Assembly (NCBI RefSeq): GCF_000422885.1
Contig: NZ_AUGX01000014.1
Span: 124,001 to 188,000, forward strand
Direction of reading: 5' to 3'
Source of the DNA: Ottowia thiooxydans DSM 14619
GTDB taxonomy: Bacteria > Pseudomonadota > Gammaproteobacteria > Burkholderiales > Burkholderiaceae_C
DNA length: 64,000 bases
In this document: positions 1 through 9,521 of the stretch, in pieces
How the letters are laid out: every line of letters starts with the position of its first letter
Position numbering within the stretch: the first letter of the stretch is position 1
The notes under the pieces: generated by a model
The model's input: the letters and a program-made list of their open reading frames with translations, nothing else
Databases searched by the model: none
Told to the model about the DNA's origin: nothing
Position numbers and translations under genes: made by a program

Positions 1-1
1 T

Positions 2-472
2 CGATACGATGTCAATGGCCACGACCAGCCGGATTTCATCCTCAATCAACCGGCCTACCAAGGCGCTCGCATCATCGTGGCCGGCGCTAACTACGGCTGT
101 GGTTCATCGCGTGAGCACGCCGTGTGGGCGCACCTGGACTATGGTGTGCGCGCCGTCATTGCGCCAAGCTTTGGCCCGATTTTCTACGGCAATAGCCTGA
201 ACAATGGCCTGCTGCCCGTGGAGCTGCCGGCCGACCAGGTGGCCATACTAATGGCGCAGTTGCTGGCCAGCCCAGGTGCGCGTTGTGGGGTGGATCTTCG
301 AACCAATGAAGTGACCGGGCCTGATGGCGTGGTCTATCCCTTCACCATGGACGCCGGGCGCAGGCAGGCGCTGCTTAAGGGGTTGGACGACATTGCCCTT
401 ACAGAGCGCGAGGCGGATCGTATTTCCGCTTTTCAGCAGCAGCAATTGGCTCGGATGCCGTGGTTGGCATGA
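2..472 (+). CDS. 3-isopropylmalate dehydratase small subunit-like protein (LeuD paralogue), 5' end outside window
   Basis: This is the C-terminal 156 residues of a LeuD/aconitase swivel-domain protein. Reading is open from the window edge to a TGA at 470-472. The family signature [13 protein letters not shown] lies at about residues 28-40, followed by [21 protein letters not shown], which matches the substrate-loop and swivel fold. LeuD pairs with a LeuC-type [4Fe-4S] subunit to isomerise isopropylmalate-like acids, and the partner presumably lies upstream, outside the window. A second, complete LeuD sits at 20376-21026 inside a true leu operon. This copy, coupled to a LacI regulator, therefore more likely serves a catabolic hydratase (for example a methylmalate or citraconate-type substrate). 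That role is inference; the family call is firm. Confidence 0.85.
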   Translation, partial: RYDVNGHDQPDFILNQPAYQGARIIVAGANYGCGSSREHAVWAHLDYGVRAVIAPSFGPIFYGNSLNNGLLPVELPADQVAILMAQLLASPGARCGVDLRTNEVTGPDGVVYPFTMDAGRRQALLKGLDDIALTEREADRISAFQQQQLARMPWLA

Positions 473-489
473 CAGGTAGGATGGCGAAA

Positions 490-1542
490 ATGAAAGCCAC
501 AATTCACGCAGGCAACGCCACTGTCACCATCCGCAATATTGCGGACGACTTGGCCATGTCGCATTCCACGGTCTCGCGCGCACTCGCTGATCACCCCAAC
601 GTCAAGTCGGAGACCAAACTGAGGGTGCAGGCACGTGCCCGTGAATTGGGCTACGTGCCTAATGGGCTGGCGCAGAGCATGCGCGGCACACATGGGCCGG
701 TGCTGGGGCTGGTCATCCCTGACATCCGCAACGAGTTTTACGCCTCCATGGCCCAGATCGTGGCCGATGCTGCGGCGGCACGCGGCTTTCACCTTGCGCT
801 CAGCATTACTGAAGACGACCCAGACCGTGAGATGGGCGATGTTCGTGCGCTGCTCGTCTCTCGTGCGGCAGGGGTCATCATCACGCCCAGTAGCGGCATA
901 CGGGCAGAAACCCTGGACATGCTGCGTGGTGTCAATGCGGCTCAACTCGTGCGCCACCACCCAGGGATTGCGCATGAGGCGGTGCTGATCGACGATTTCG
1001 CAGGAGTGGCTTCTGCAACCCGGCATCTGGTCAACTACGGCCATCGCCGGATCGCCTACGTGGGCACCCATCCTGACATCAGTTGCGGGCTGGACCGGCA
1101 TGAGGGGTTCCGGACGGTGATGGCCGAGCATGGGTTGGATGCATCTCACGCAGCGCTTGGCCCCCCACGGCCGGAGTTTGCCCAACATGCCGTGACTTCG
1201 CTGCTGGCAGGTGGGACCCAGCGGCCTACCGCTTTGGTAGTGGGCAGCTCTAGCCTCACGATCGGCGCGCTGGAGGCCCTGCGCGGCCTGCGCTTGCGCT
1301 GGCCCGAAGATATCTCGGTTGTAGGCTACGGCGACCCAGTCTGGTTCAAGCTGATTGGTGATGGCCTCACTACGGTGCAGTTGCCCGTGCAAGATATGGG
1401 CCGGTACGCAACCAGCCTTTTGTTGATGCGCTTTGAAGGCAGTTCTACTTTGGTTCCCAGCCAAACCGGGCATGCATCGCGGTTCGCACCGTCGCTGGTG
1501 GTGCGGGGATCGACGGCTATTTGCGCGCGCTCCCCGTTGTAA
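490..1542 (+). CDS. LacI-family transcriptional regulator
   Basis: A 350-residue repressor-type protein. The N-terminus has the LacI helix-turn-helix (TIRNIADDLAMSHSTVSRAL, about residues 12-31) and hinge region (VPNGLAQSMRG). A periplasmic-binding-protein-like effector domain follows, starting at GLVIPDIRNEFYASMAQ. Start choice: ATG 490 has AGGA about 8 nt upstream. ATG 469 overlaps the stop of the preceding leuD-like gene (ATGA), and GTG 460 is also in frame, so the start is uncertain by up to 10 codons. The tight coupling suggests it regulates the dehydratase operon upstream. The effector is unknown, but LacI proteins usually bind sugars or, in Burkholderiales, sometimes organic acids. Confidence 0.85.
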   Translation: MKATIHAGNATVTIRNIADDLAMSHSTVSRALADHPNVKSETKLRVQARARELGYVPNGLAQSMRGTHGPVLGLVIPDIRNEFYASMAQIVADAAAARGFHLALSITEDDPDREMGDVRALLVSRAAGVIITPSSGIRAETLDMLRGVNAAQLVRHHPGIAHEAVLIDDFAGVASATRHLVNYGHRRIAYVGTHPDISCGLDRHEGFRTVMAEHGLDASHAALGPPRPEFAQHAVTSLLAGGTQRPTALVVGSSSLTIGALEALRGLRLRWPEDISVVGYGDPVWFKLIGDGLTTVQLPVQDMGRYATSLLLMRFEGSSTLVPSQTGHASRFAPSLVVRGSTAICARSPL

Positions 1543-1632
1543 ATCCGGTCTGAAGTCTCGCTCTGTTGGAAAGAGGGCCAGTGTTTTTTCCAGGTAGTCG
1601 GATTAGCGTCAAAAAATAGCGAAAATAGGTCC

Positions 1633-3462
1633 ATGCTGACTGAACTACGGCGCACCTTGGTCAGCAAGAGCTGGCTGCCCGATCTGGCTTTAATTGCGCT
1701 GGCGTGGTGGGCCGCGTTCTGGCTGCGCTTCAATCTGGGCTTGCCTGCGCGCTACGTGCAGGACGCCTTGCTCACCACCCCCATTGCGTTGCTGGGCATG
1801 GCCTGTGGGCTCACCCTGATGCACGTGCCTCGCCAATCCTGGCGGTATGTCAGCTTGGCCGATCTGCGGCGTCTGGCGGCCGGAGTAGCGCTGGGCGGGC
1901 TTCTGACCACCACGGTGGTGATGGGGCTGCGCGTCGAAGGCTTTCCACGCTCCGTCTTTCTGATCAGCGCGCTTTTGGCATTGGTCTTTCTGGCCGGCGC
2001 CAGGGCTGCCTGGCGCACGCTGATGGAATTGATCCACGCGCCCGCATCCAGTGCGCCTGGTTCGCGGGCCTTGTTGATCGTCGGCACATTGGAAGAGGCT
2101 GATCAGGCTTTGCGCACACTCAAAGGAGTCGCCGGCTGGCAGGTCAGTGGAATCGTTTCACCCCACGTGCAGGACACCGGCCGCACGCTGCAAGGCGTGC
2201 CCGTATCGGGTGGGGTTGAGCAGTTGGCAAAGCTTGCACAGGACGGAGGCATAGGCACCGTTCTGCTGGCCAGCCCTGCGGGGGCCGAACTCAGGCGCGA
2301 GGTCCTCATGCGTTGGTCGGGCTCTGGCTTAACCTTGCTCACCCTGCCTAGCGCAGACGAATGGCTGAGCCCCGGCGGTATTGCGCCTCGTGAGGTCCAG
2401 CTTGAAGATCTCCTGGGGCGTGCGCCGGTACAACTGGATGCGCGCGGCCTGTCAAGCTTGCTGGGGGGCCAGACCGTGCTGGTGACGGGCGCAGCAGGAT
2501 CTATTGGTTCGGAGTTGTGCCGCCAGGTGGCGCGCTTTGGCGTGGCCAGGCTGGTGTGTGTAGACCAATCGGAATATGCCATCTACCAACTGGAGCAGGA
2601 ACTCCGAAAAAGCTTTCCAAACATGCAGGGCGTGTACCTGACAGCGAGTGTGCGTGAACCGGAGCGCCTCCTGGCCATTGCCACGCGTTATCAGCCCGCT
2701 GTGATGCTGCACGCTGCGGCATACAAACACGTGCCACTCATGGAGAGGGGCAATGAAGTCGAAGCCCTGCGTACCAATGTGCTCGGAACCTTGCACGCGG
2801 CGCGCGTGGCTGGTCAGGTAGGGGCTCGGCGTTTCGTACTGGTCTCCACGGACAAAGCAGTCAATCCTACGAGTGTGATGGGTGCCAGCAAGCGCTTGGC
2901 AGAGCAGGTGGTCCAGGAGGTAGCGGCGCTGTGCTCCGATACGCAGTTCGTCTCGGTTCGATTTGGAAACGTTCTGGGTTCTAGTGGCTCCGTGGTGCCG
3001 CTTTTCTCTGCACAGATAGAGCAGGGAGGGCCGGTGACGGTCACGCACCCGGATATCGTGCGCTACTTCATGACGATCCCGGAAGCCGCGCAGTTGGTGC
3101 TTCAGGCCGGTTTGATGGGGCGTTCGGGCCAGATTTTCGTGCTCGACATGGGTGAGCCCGTCAAGATCGCTGAGCTGGCACGCATGTTGATCCGACTTTC
3201 CGGAAAATCCGAAGCCGAGATACCTATTGTGTACACGGGCCTGCGACCTGGCGAAAAGCTTTATGAAGAGCTGCTTGCGGACGATGAAACCACCGAGCCA
3301 ACGCCGCACCCGAAGTTGCGCGTCGCCAAGGTGGCGTCATCTGAGCTTGGCAAGCTGATTGAAATAGAAGCAGGTATCTCGGATCTTGGCGGAGGACTGT
3401 CCGGGCCTGAGGTTCGGCGGTTCCTGAGCCAATTCGTGCCTGAATACCGCCCCGGAGGGTGA
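1633..3462 (+). CDS. Membrane-anchored nucleoside-diphosphate-sugar 4,6-dehydratase/epimerase (CapD/WbpM/PglF type)
   Basis: A 609-residue protein. Residues 1-120 hold about four hydrophobic segments (for example LIALAWWAAFWLRFNLGL). A CoA-binding-like linker follows, then a short-chain dehydrogenase domain from about residue 280 with the Rossmann motif VLVTGAAGSIGSE. Catalytic elements are visible as STDKAVNPTSVMGASK, with D407, K408, M416 and K420. Met in place of the usual Tyr is characteristic of the WbpM/PglF/FlaA1 4,6-dehydratases rather than of epimerases. The likely reaction converts UDP-GlcNAc to the 4-keto-6-deoxy sugar for O-antigen, capsule or glycoprotein synthesis. No other glycan genes are adjacent; it stands alone, 90 bp after the LacI gene and convergent with the next gene. 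Confidence 0.88.
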   Translation: MLTELRRTLVSKSWLPDLALIALAWWAAFWLRFNLGLPARYVQDALLTTPIALLGMACGLTLMHVPRQSWRYVSLADLRRLAAGVALGGLLTTTVVMGLRVEGFPRSVFLISALLALVFLAGARAAWRTLMELIHAPASSAPGSRALLIVGTLEEADQALRTLKGVAGWQVSGIVSPHVQDTGRTLQGVPVSGGVEQLAKLAQDGGIGTVLLASPAGAELRREVLMRWSGSGLTLLTLPSADEWLSPGGIAPREVQLEDLLGRAPVQLDARGLSSLLGGQTVLVTGAAGSIGSELCRQVARFGVARLVCVDQSEYAIYQLEQELRKSFPNMQGVYLTASVREPERLLAIATRYQPAVMLHAAAYKHVPLMERGNEVEALRTNVLGTLHAARVAGQVGARRFVLVSTDKAVNPTSVMGASKRLAEQVVQEVAALCSDTQFVSVRFGNVLGSSGSVVPLFSAQIEQGGPVTVTHPDIVRYFMTIPEAAQLVLQAGLMGRSGQIFVLDMGEPVKIAELARMLIRLSGKSEAEIPIVYTGLRPGEKLYEELLADDETTEPTPHPKLRVAKVASSELGKLIEIEAGISDLGGGLSGPEVRRFLSQFVPEYRPGG

Positions 3463-3519
3463 TCTCCTACACTTGGTTTCAGCCGCGACGTACATAGTGT
3501 GGTCGTCGCCGTTTCCTGG

Positions 3520-4167
3520 TCATATGCCTTCGCGGCTCAAGATGTCCGCCACAAGCTCAAGGCGGAGCAGGGGGTTGTCAAGGGTCATCAGGCGCTGCTT
3601 CATCTCAGTGGACAACGGCAGCAATTCGCACCAGCGGTTAGCCACCCAACCGCAGTCCTGATAGGCACTTTCGGCATCATCCGACGCAATAGCGCCGCGT
3701 TCACGAAGTGAGTTTCTCAGCTGACGCAGCGCCTGGGCCGTGTGTTGGAGGTCTTCGGGGATGCTGACAGCTGCATCATCGGCCAGCAATACGACATCTG
3801 CTACCCACAACCCGTGCTTGAGCCGCTCGTGCCGAACCACGCGAAAGCGTTGCCGGCCTTCACACTGCACCACGAAAAGGCCTGATTGAGGTCGCTCCAG
3901 CTTCACGATGTGTGCCAGTGTGCCTTCAGCTTGCAACTGCTCATCAGGCGCGCCGGCAACCTGAACTTCATGGCCTTGGCGTATATTGACCACGCCGAAG
4001 GGAGCGCCTGCTTTTTGGCACTTGTCCATAAGGTCCAGATAGCGCACTTCAAAAATACGCAGCGGGAGTTCTCCGCCTGGAAATAGCACGGTGCCCAGCG
4101 GAAATAACGGCAGCCAATGGAGGGTAAGTGGTTCGTCAGCCATAGGTGTCGCTATGATCGCACGCAT
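3520..4167 (-). CDS. Lon N-terminal-domain (LON substrate-binding) protein
   Basis: A 215-residue protein made only of the LON substrate-binding domain. The signature LPLFPLGTVLFPGGELPLRIFEVRYLDL... lies near the N-terminus, followed by FGVVNIRQG, GTLAHIVKLE and FVVQCEGRQRFRVVRHE. It has no AAA+ or protease domain. Such stand-alone proteins are common in proteobacteria; they resemble the YcaQ/cereblon-like N domain and their role is poorly defined. Start choice: ATG 4167 is preceded by AGAGGA at a good distance. ATG 4143 lacks a ribosome binding site, and a longer frame to 4188 would come within 11 bp of the divergent yggT start. It is transcribed divergently from yggT. Confidence 0.85.
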   Translation of the reverse strand: MRAIIATPMADEPLTLHWLPLFPLGTVLFPGGELPLRIFEVRYLDLMDKCQKAGAPFGVVNIRQGHEVQVAGAPDEQLQAEGTLAHIVKLERPQSGLFVVQCEGRQRFRVVRHERLKHGLWVADVVLLADDAAVSIPEDLQHTAQALRQLRNSLRERGAIASDDAESAYQDCGWVANRWCELLPLSTEMKQRLMTLDNPLLRLELVADILSREGI

Positions 4168-4198
4168 ATGAATCCTCTGGCCGTTCATTCGGCAGCCG

Positions 4199-4762
4199 AT
4201 GCTCTACCAAATCATTTCTTTCCTGCTTGAAGTTGCGGCCACTTTAGTGGGCGGCGCGTGTCTGCTGCGCCTGTATATGGGGTGGCGCCGAATGTCCATG
4301 CAAAACCCGGTGGGCCGGTTTGTGCTGGCACTCACTGATTGGCTGGTCCTTCCGTTGCGGCGCCTGCTTCCGCCGCGCGGATCACTGGATGCAGCCAGCC
4401 TGCTCGGGGCCTGGTTGGTCAAATTGCTCCAATTCATCGTCATGATGCTTCTTTTAGGGGGCCACTCATGGGCCGTGCTCCCGGTATTGGCGCTCCTCGG
4501 TATCTTCAAACTTGCCATTTCGGTGGCTACCTCGGTGGTTTTAGTCTCCGTACTCCTGTCATGGACACAGAGCCGCAGCCCGATAGGGGACGTCTTTGAC
4601 CGCTTGAGCGCGCCTTTGCTCGCACCGCTGCGCCGGATCATTCCACTCATCGGTGGAATTGATCTTTCTCCACTGGCGTTGCTGGTGCTGCTTCAGATTG
4701 CCAGCATCATGCTTGGGGCTGCCCAAGCGAGTCTGTTGGGTGGCGTGGTGCTGGGGGTTTAA
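4199..4762 (+). CDS. YggT-family integral membrane protein
   Basis: A 187-residue protein with four to five hydrophobic helices. It contains two YGGT repeats: residues ~5-95 with LLRLYMGWRRMSMQNPVGRF, and residues ~100-185 with LVSVLLSWTQSRSPIGDVFDRLSAPLLAPLRRIIP. The PxxRIIP-type element in the second half is the family hallmark. YggT proteins sit in the inner membrane and have been linked to osmotic tolerance and envelope biogenesis, but their molecular function is unsettled. The gene ends 46 bp before a strong bidirectional terminator shared with accD. Confidence 0.85.
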   Translation: MLYQIISFLLEVAATLVGGACLLRLYMGWRRMSMQNPVGRFVLALTDWLVLPLRRLLPPRGSLDAASLLGAWLVKLLQFIVMMLLLGGHSWAVLPVLALLGIFKLAISVATSVVLVSVLLSWTQSRSPIGDVFDRLSAPLLAPLRRIIPLIGGIDLSPLALLVLLQIASIMLGAAQASLLGGVVLGV

Positions 4763-4807
4763 TTTTGACTGCGCCGAAGCGCTTCGACTGAAAGCGGAAA
4801 TCCAATA

Positions 4808-4835
4808 GCCAACGGGCCCCGCGGGGCCCGTTGGC
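4808..4835. terminator. Bidirectional hairpin terminator between yggT and accD
   Basis: A perfect inverted repeat with 13-bp arms, GCCAACGGGCCCC and GGGGCCCGTTGGC, separated by 2 nt. It lies between two convergent genes. There is no long T tract, so termination efficiency is uncertain, but the position and stem strength fit a shared terminator. Confidence 0.7.
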
Positions 4836-4879
4836 GTGTTGTGGTCCGTTCGGTGGTGGCCGACTGGCTTTTTGAAGGT

Positions 4880-5752
4880 TCAGCTTACCGCGTCAGTCGG
4901 TTGACGCTGCAACATGGCAAGCACCTTGGCGATCTTTTCGCGCAGTTCGCGGCGATCGCAAATGAAATCGACAGCACCTTTGGTTTGCAGGAATTCGGCT
5001 CGCTGAAAGCCCTCTGGCAGCGTGACACGCACCGTGCTCTCGATCACGCGGGGGCCGGCAAAGCCGATCAGTGCTTTGGGCTCAGCGATCACTACATCAC
5101 CCACGAAGGCAAAACCGGCTGAAACGCCACCCATGGTTGGGTCGGTGAGCACGCTGATGTATGGCAAGCCCTTCTTGGCCAAACGCGTCAGCGCGGCGTT
5201 GGTCTTGGCCATCTGCATCAATGAAAGCAAGCCTTCTTGCATTCGCGCGCCACCTGTGGCGGTAAAGCAGATGAAGGGCACTTTTTGCTCTACGGCGGTT
5301 TCAACGCCGCGCACGAAGCGTTCACCGACCACGGAGCCCATGGAGCCGCCCATGAAGTCAAATTCGAACGCGGCAGCCACTACGTTGATCGAATGGACGG
5401 CACCGCCCATGACCACCAGCGCATCGGTTTCCCCGGTGTTTTCCATCGCTTCCTTGATGCGCTCCGGATACTTCCTGCTGTCTTTGAACTTGAGCGCATC
5501 TACCGGCACGACTTCCTGGCCAATCTCGTAACGCCCTTCGTTGTCGAGAAAGACATTCAGCCGCTCGCGCCCACCCAGGCGGTGGTGGTGGCTGCAATGA
5601 GGGCAGACGTTCTGGTTTTGTTCCAGATCGGTTTTGTACAGCACAGTGTCACACTGAGGGCACTTGATCCAGAGGCCTTCGGGCATCTGCCGCCGATCAG
5701 CGACGTCGGATTTTTGGATCTTGGGAGGAAGAAGCTTTTCAAGCCAACTCAT
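4880..5752 (-). CDS. accD: Acetyl-CoA carboxylase carboxyltransferase subunit beta
   Basis: A 290-residue protein that, with AccA, transfers the carboxyl group from carboxybiotin to acetyl-CoA to make malonyl-CoA for fatty acid synthesis. A four-cysteine zinc ribbon is visible at C31, C34, C50 and C53 (KCPQC ... VCPHC). The carboxyltransferase core follows, with [19 protein letters not shown] and [21 protein letters not shown]. Start: [10 protein letters not shown] at 5752 is preceded by AAGGAA. The open frame extends 40 codons further upstream into non-family sequence, and I reject that extension. It is the last gene of the trp/acc block and ends at a shared terminator. The same order, trpA then accD, is conserved in betaproteobacteria. 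Confidence 0.96.
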   Translation of the reverse strand: MSWLEKLLPPKIQKSDVADRRQMPEGLWIKCPQCDTVLYKTDLEQNQNVCPHCSHHHRLGGRERLNVFLDNEGRYEIGQEVVPVDALKFKDSRKYPERIKEAMENTGETDALVVMGGAVHSINVVAAAFEFDFMGGSMGSVVGERFVRGVETAVEQKVPFICFTATGGARMQEGLLSLMQMAKTNAALTRLAKKGLPYISVLTDPTMGGVSAGFAFVGDVVIAEPKALIGFAGPRVIESTVRVTLPEGFQRAEFLQTKGAVDFICDRRELREKIAKVLAMLQRQPTDAVS

Positions 5753-5819
5753 GGAAGTTCCTTGGAGACTGTCGGCCTTGAAGGGCCGAAAGCGAAAATG
5801 GGCAGGAGATGGGTGATTA

Positions 5820-6629
5820 TCAGGCGTCCAGGGCGGTACGGATGCCGCGCAGGAAATCAGCCGCCACCGCAATCACGCGCTCGTGGGGTTGGTCTTCTAT
5901 AAGTTGAATCAACCGGCTGCCAATGACCACCGCGTCCGCGATGCGTCCAATGGCCCTGGCTGTCTCCGCATCACGGATTCCGAAGCCCACACCCACGGGA
6001 ACATGCACGTGCTGGCGGATGCGCGGCAACATGCTTTCCACTTCCGCCGTGTTCAGGGTTCCCGAGCCAGTGACGCCCTTGAGCGAAACGTAGTAAACAT
6101 AACCGCTTGCGACCTGAGCGACTTCAAGCATGCGCTGCTCGGTGGAGGTGGGTGCAAGCAGGAAGATGAGATCAATGCCGTTGTCTTTCAGCTTGCTGGC
6201 GAAGGCTTCGCATTCCTCAGGTGGATAGTCCACCACCAGCACGCCATCAACACCTGCTGCTGCGGCGTCGAGAATGAAGGCGTCGGTGCCGTTTTTCTGG
6301 TCGTAGCGTTCAATCGGGTTGGCGTAACCCATCAGTACGACCGGCGTGGTGGAGTCTTTTTCGCGAAAGACCTTGACCATAGCCAGGACCTGCTTCAGGC
6401 CAATTCCTAGCGAAAGTGCGCGGTCTCCCGCTTTCTGGATCACCGGGCCGTCGGCGCTGGGATCAGAGAAAGGCACGCCGAGTTCGATCACATTCGCGCC
6501 AGCGGTCACCATTCCGTGCATCAAGGCGGGCGTGATGTCGGCGTACGGAAAACCAGCCGTGACGTACGGAATCAGCGCTTTACGGCCTTCCTTCTGGAGC
6601 TTTTCGAAAGTTGCGGCGATGCGGCTCAT
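5820..6629 (-). CDS. trpA: Tryptophan synthase alpha chain
   Basis: A 269-residue TIM-barrel subunit that cleaves indole-3-glycerol phosphate to indole and glyceraldehyde-3-phosphate; the indole is channelled to TrpB. Motifs include [17 protein letters not shown] with the catalytic Glu at residue 49, [12 protein letters not shown] carrying the catalytic Asp, and the phosphate-binding segment VGFGIRD. The start ATG overlaps the trpB stop (ATGA at 6626-6629), so the two are translationally coupled. Length is normal for the family. Confidence 0.97.
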   Translation of the reverse strand: MSRIAATFEKLQKEGRKALIPYVTAGFPYADITPALMHGMVTAGANVIELGVPFSDPSADGPVIQKAGDRALSLGIGLKQVLAMVKVFREKDSTTPVVLMGYANPIERYDQKNGTDAFILDAAAAGVDGVLVVDYPPEECEAFASKLKDNGIDLIFLLAPTSTEQRMLEVAQVASGYVYYVSLKGVTGSGTLNTAEVESMLPRIRQHVHVPVGVGFGIRDAETARAIGRIADAVVIGSRLIQLIEDQPHERVIAVAADFLRGIRTALDA

Positions 6630-7909
6630 GATTTACCTCCTTTGCCGGTCGGTATGCCTTTGACGACATGGCCACGCATGGAGGGGCGATCATAGAACTC
6701 TGCGCCGTCGAGGTCGGCCACGGTACCAATGTCTTTGTCGCCACGTCCTGAAAGGTTGACCAGGATGGATTGGTCTGGCCGCATCGTGGGGGCGAGCTTC
6801 ATGGCGTAGGCGAAAGCGTGGCTGGATTCGAGTGCGGGGATGATGCCTTCAGTTCGACACAGATGATGGAAGGCAGCCAGGGCCTCCACATCAGTCGCAC
6901 CTACGTATTCGGCGCGGCCAATGTCTTTCAGCCATGCGTGCTCAGGGCCCACCCCCGGGTAGTCCAGGCCAGCGCTGACACTGTGAGTTTCAGTGATCTG
7001 CCCGTTGTCGTCTTGCAGTATGTAGGTCCGATTGCCGTGGAGCACGCCACTGGAGCCACGCTGCAGGCTGGCGGAATGTTTGCCGCTCTCCAAACCTTCG
7101 CCAGCAGCTTCCACGCCTATCAGGCGGGTTTTTTCGTAGGGGATATAGGGATAGAAGATGCCCATGGCGTTACTGCCACCACCTACGCAGGCAATGACTG
7201 CATCAGGTTGTTCGGCCGCAATGTTCTGTGCGGCCAGCATTTCAGGCATCTGGGTCAGGCATTCCTTGCCGATCACGCTTTGGAAGTCTCGGACCATGGC
7301 AGGGTAGGGGTGCGGGCCGGCGACGGTGCCGATGATGTAGAAGGTATTGTCCACATTGGCTACCCAGTCACGCATGGCCTCGTTCAGCGCGTCTTTGAGC
7401 GTTTTGCTGCCTGATTCAACCGGAATCACCGTGGCGCCCAGGAGCTTCATGCGGTAAACGTTCGGGCTTTGGCGCTTGACGTCTTCGCTACCCATATAGA
7501 CCACGCATTCGAGCCCGTAGCGCGCGCAGATGGTTGCAGTGGCTACGCCGTGCTGGCCTGCACCAGTTTCCGCAATGACGCGCGGCTTGCCCATGCGCTT
7601 GGCCAGCATGGCTTGACCGATGACGTTGTTGATCTTGTGCGCGCCGGTGTGGTTGAGATCCTCCCGCTTCAGGTAGATCTGCGCACCGCCTAGCTCCCGG
7701 CTGGTGCGAGCCGCGTGGTAGACGGGGGAGGGCCGGCCCACGTAATGGGCGAGCTCGTAGTGGAATTCGGTCAGAAACTCAGGGTCGTTCTGGAATTTGG
7801 CGTAAGCCTCTCGCAACTCACTGATGGCGAAGGTCAGCGTTTCGCTGACGAAGCTGCCGCCGTAAGGACCAAAGTGTCCGGAGGCATCGGGTTGATGGTA
7901 GGTGGACAT
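6626..7909 (-). CDS. trpB: Tryptophan synthase beta chain
   Basis: A 427-residue PLP enzyme that condenses indole with serine. [13 protein letters not shown] contains the PLP lysine, K92. The phosphate-binding loop [12 protein letters not shown] and the C-terminal SGRGDKD motif are present. It starts at 7909 with a 133-bp gap to trpF upstream, so a separate promoter for trpBA is possible. The N-terminal [18 protein letters not shown] is the usual TrpB beginning, which supports the start. Confidence 0.97.
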   Translation of the reverse strand: MSTYHQPDASGHFGPYGGSFVSETLTFAISELREAYAKFQNDPEFLTEFHYELAHYVGRPSPVYHAARTSRELGGAQIYLKREDLNHTGAHKINNVIGQAMLAKRMGKPRVIAETGAGQHGVATATICARYGLECVVYMGSEDVKRQSPNVYRMKLLGATVIPVESGSKTLKDALNEAMRDWVANVDNTFYIIGTVAGPHPYPAMVRDFQSVIGKECLTQMPEMLAAQNIAAEQPDAVIACVGGGSNAMGIFYPYIPYEKTRLIGVEAAGEGLESGKHSASLQRGSSGVLHGNRTYILQDDNGQITETHSVSAGLDYPGVGPEHAWLKDIGRAEYVGATDVEALAAFHHLCRTEGIIPALESSHAFAYAMKLAPTMRPDQSILVNLSGRGDKDIGTVADLDGAEFYDRPSMRGHVVKGIPTGKGGKS

Positions 7910-8042
7910 GGGATAAACAAGGTTTTTTTAGATGAACACGAATGACGCGCCGTGAGGGCGGTCTCTCCAAATAGGGACAACAGACCGCAACCGGGTTTGG
8001 GGTTCAGTCATCGGGCACTGAACAGCAATCTAGCGGCGCGAG

Positions 8043-8735
8043 TCAGTCGCCATGGGAATCAGCGGCTTTCACAGCGGCAACGAATTGCTGGATCTTGCCA
8101 GCATCCTTGATGCCCTTAAGCGGCTTGCCTTCGGGGCCATCCGCTTCGACGCCAGAACTGACGTCAACCGCGAGTGAAAATCCCCGCTTGCGGAGCGCGC
8201 GCACACCGTCTCCCACGTTTGCAGGTGTGAGTCCACCAGATAAGACGAGGTGAGCGTTGACGCTTGGTGGTAGTAGTGACCACTGAAATGCCTTGCCGCC
8301 GCCGCCATAACCCTCGACTTCAGCGTCGAGCAAGATGGCTTGGGCGTGATGAAAATCCTGGGTGAATTCTAGCAAGTCGAACTGCGCTGCCGTACCGAGC
8401 GGAATACGCGCTGCGCGAACCCATGGTCGAGCGCAGGTTTGAGCGATGGCTTCGCATTCGGCTGGCGTTTCGTCGCCATGAAATTGGAGCAAGGTCGGTG
8501 CGCAAAGGGCGCAATCGGATGCAATCTGCTGCGCAGTGGCATTCACATAAAGCAGCACTGAACTGACGAAGGGCGGTAACCTGCGGATCAACTCGGCCGC
8601 GCGCTCCGCGCTGACGTGACGCGGGCTTTTGGCATAGCGCACGAAACCTATGGCGTCTACCCCGGCAGCCACGGCTGCATCCACGTCTTCTTCGCGTGTC
8701 AAACCACAGATCTTGATGCGGGTTCTGCTACTCAT
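8043..8735 (-). CDS. trpF: Phosphoribosylanthranilate isomerase
   Basis: A 230-residue (beta/alpha)8 enzyme that converts N-(5-phosphoribosyl)anthranilate to CdRP in tryptophan synthesis. RIKICGLTREEDVDAAVAAG holds the catalytic Cys, and DVSSGVE near the C-terminus is the phosphate-binding and catalytic-Asp segment. Start choice: ATG 8735 overlaps the truA stop as ATGA. Another in-frame ATG four codons upstream lies inside truA and is less likely. It is coupled to truA in the conserved truA-trpF-trpBA order. Confidence 0.95.
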   Translation of the reverse strand: MSSRTRIKICGLTREEDVDAAVAAGVDAIGFVRYAKSPRHVSAERAAELIRRLPPFVSSVLLYVNATAQQIASDCALCAPTLLQFHGDETPAECEAIAQTCARPWVRAARIPLGTAAQFDLLEFTQDFHHAQAILLDAEVEGYGGGGKAFQWSLLPPSVNAHLVLSGGLTPANVGDGVRALRKRGFSLAVDVSSGVEADGPEGKPLKGIKDAGKIQQFVAAVKAADSHGD

Positions 8736-9517
8736 AATGGCAGCCAATCATACGCGGGCGTCCGCTCTGGCAATTCCCATTTCGGATCGTAGACCGGGCC
8801 AAGAAAATACAGGCCTTCGGGCGCGAAGGTGGGTGCCGCCGCTTTTCGATCGCGTGCTTGCAGTACTTCGCGCAGCCAATCAGGTGTTTGTGCGCCATGG
8901 CCAACCGCGATCAAGCAGCCCATGATGTTCCGGATCATGTGGTGTAAGAACGCATTGGCTTCAAAATCGAAGCGCCAATAGGCACCTCGGCGGGTAATGC
9001 TTACTCGTTTAATGTGTTTTACGGGCGAAAGTGCCTGGCACGCCGAAGCTCGGAAGGAGGTGAAATCATGCTCCCCGATCAAATGAAGCGCTGCCGCTTG
9101 CATGGCCTGCTCATCCAAGGGGCGGAATACCCACCCCACGCGCCCCGCGTCAATGCTGGGCCGCACGGCCGATTCGAGCAGTATGTAGGCGTATCGGCGG
9201 GCGAGGGCGCTGCCACGGGCATGAAACTCCGGGGTGACTTCATTCGCCCATTGCACCGCAATGTTGGCGGGAAGGTACCGGTTGGTACCACGCACCCAGG
9301 AAGACATGTCTCGGCTCATGTCGATATCGAAGTGCACGACCTGCATGAGCCCGTGCACGCCCGCATCAGTGCGGCCAGCGCAGAGCGTGGTGACCGGTTG
9401 GGTCGTAAAGGCCGCCAGGGCGGCTTCCAGCTTGTCCTGAACCGTGAGCCCGGTCAACTGGCTTTGCCAGCCCTGGTAGGCGCGGCCATCGTAGCTGAGG
9501 CCGAGCGCAAGCCTCAT
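8732..9517 (-). CDS. truA: tRNA pseudouridine(38-40) synthase
   Basis: A 261-residue pseudouridine synthase acting on the anticodon stem-loop of tRNA. The catalytic Asp is D51 in CAGRTDAGVHG. FLHHMIRNIMGCLIAVG is the C-terminal TruA motif, and YDGRAYQGWQSQ is the N-terminal strand. The gene lies 4 bp downstream of the fimV stop and overlaps trpF by 4 nt, so this is one transcription unit. Confidence 0.96.
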   Translation of the reverse strand: MRLALGLSYDGRAYQGWQSQLTGLTVQDKLEAALAAFTTQPVTTLCAGRTDAGVHGLMQVVHFDIDMSRDMSSWVRGTNRYLPANIAVQWANEVTPEFHARGSALARRYAYILLESAVRPSIDAGRVGWVFRPLDEQAMQAAALHLIGEHDFTSFRASACQALSPVKHIKRVSITRRGAYWRFDFEANAFLHHMIRNIMGCLIAVGHGAQTPDWLREVLQARDRKAAAPTFAPEGLYFLGPVYDPKWELPERTPAYDWLPL

Positions 9518-9521
9518 GGGT

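Noticed and set aside
433-1473. 346-codon open frame opposite the LacI gene
   Set aside because: Antisense to a clear LacI regulator; His/Gln/Arg-rich composition typical of a spurious frame.
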